A stretch of 64,000 nt of DNA from Pedobacter miscanthi. GTDB lineage: Bacteria > Bacteroidota > Bacteroidia > Sphingobacteriales > Sphingobacteriaceae. A program made the position numbers and the translations under genes. Position 1 is the stretch's first letter, and each line of letters opens with the position of its first letter. Under the pieces are notes generated by a model. That model ran no database searches, was not told the origin of the DNA, and saw nothing but the letters and a program-made list of their open reading frames with translations. Where the stretch lies: assembly GCF_003315595.1 (NCBI RefSeq), contig NZ_QNQU01000007.1, positions 203,682-267,681 on the forward strand, written 5' to 3'. Shown one piece after another: positions 63,455-64,000 of this stretch.

Positions 63455-64000
63455 CGTCATCTCGACCGAAACGCAGTGGAGCGGAGAGATCTATCTTGAA
63501 ATATTCTCTAGTTAGATTTCTCGACTGCGTTGCACTGCGCTCGAAATGACGGTATGAAGAGCACTTCGCTACATTTACAGACTTCAATAAAAACGTCGTC
63601 ATCTCGACCGAAACGCAGTGGAGTGGAGAGATCTATCTTGAAATATCTCTCTAGTTAGATTTCTCGGCTACGTTACACTGCGCTAGAAATGACGGTATGA
63701 AGAGCACTTCGCTACTACATTTACAGACTTCAATAAAAACGTCGTCATCTCGACCGAAACGTAGTGGAGTGGAGAGATCTATCTTGAAATATCTCTCTAG
63801 TTAGATTTCTCGGCTACGTTACACTCCGCTCGAAATGACGGTATGAAGAGCACTTCGCTACATTTACAGACTTCAATAAAAACGTCGTCATCTCGACCGA
63901 AACGCGACCCGTACCGATTTTATATCGGTAGTGAGTGGAGAGATCTATCTCGAAATATCTCTCTAGTTAGATTTCTCGACTGCGTTGCACTGCGCTCGAA
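63455..64000. repeat. Four-copy tandem array of the family-C palindrome
   Basis: CGTCATCTCGACCGAAACG starts units at 63455, 63597, 63743 and 63896 (spacings 142, 146 and 153 bp). Each unit carries the palindrome ending CGCTCGAAATGACG and a spacer GGTATGAAGAGCACTTCGCT. The fourth unit contains a 20-bp insertion with a CCCGTACCGAT/ATCGGT hairpin and runs to the window edge. Confidence 0.92.

Overview
The window reads as chromosomal DNA of a Bacteroidota soil bacterium of the Sphingobacteriaceae, most likely a Pedobacter. The reasons are a SusC/SusD pair, Bacteroidetes-style lipoproteins, a TANNTTTG-type promoter, a heparin-lyase set whose HepC-type enzyme closely resembles (from memory) the Pedobacter heparinus enzyme, and many palindromic intergenic repeats. 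No rRNA, tRNA, CRISPR array or intact insertion sequence was seen.

1-9.2 kb (minus strand): a polysaccharide-utilisation operon. In transcription order it encodes two ferritin-like secreted proteins, a SusC TonB-dependent transporter, a SusD lipoprotein carrying an unusual duplicated insert, a formylglycine sulfatase and the N-terminal part of a DUF4962/heparinase-like protein that runs off the left edge. 9.2-12.1 kb: a small XRE regulator with its own promoter and terminator, then two repeat fields: a 21-bp minisatellite open as a 26-heptad ORF, and five tandem copies of a ~232-bp unit. 12.1-25.7 kb: a heparan-sulfate-type degradation locus with a ROK sugar kinase, GH88 unsaturated uronyl hydrolase, PL12 HepC lyase, a second polysaccharide lyase, a phosphodiesterase, GH36 alpha-galactosidase, a probable heparan N-sulfatase and a metallopeptidase-discoidin lipoprotein. 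Together these would cleave the chain, desulfate it, hydrolyse unsaturated disaccharides and phosphorylate the sugar.

26-34.6 kb: housekeeping and accessory genes: an orphan one-TM protein, an acyltransferase-3 membrane protein, a YdeI-like protein, a GAF histidine kinase, and a YceI/tautomerase/SDR/NTF2-like/nitronate monooxygenase gene string beside a Crp/Fnr regulator. 34.8-41.2 kb: an iron/metal import set with a small His/Cys protein, ABC ATPase, siderophore-type TonB receptor and two DUF3526-type ABC permeases. 41.7-43.2 kb: a GH51 arabinofuranosidase.

44.2-63.4 kb (plus strand): the most striking region, a compact lipid/polyketide assembly line with tailoring genes. Protein 1 (2345 aa) is two nitronate-monooxygenase-like barrels + KS-AT-ACP-ACP-KR; protein 2 (1411 aa) is KS-AT-DH-phosphopantetheinyl transferase. 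They are followed by a free ACP, an alpha/beta hydrolase, two GT1 glycosyltransferases, two condensation-fold acyltransferases and a small membrane protein. In two polypeptides this covers the activities of a PUFA (Pfa) synthase (KS, AT, ACP, KR, DH, ER-like, PPTase). I infer that the product is a glycosylated and acylated secondary lipid; this is not shown by the sequence. The glycosyltransferase and acyltransferase parts are separated by a 383-bp tandem duplication built from stacked hairpins, including seven copies of an 11-nt near-palindrome (AGTTGTCAACT), two of which form a hairpin right in front of the acyltransferase operon. The window ends in a four-copy array of a ~145-bp palindromic repeat.
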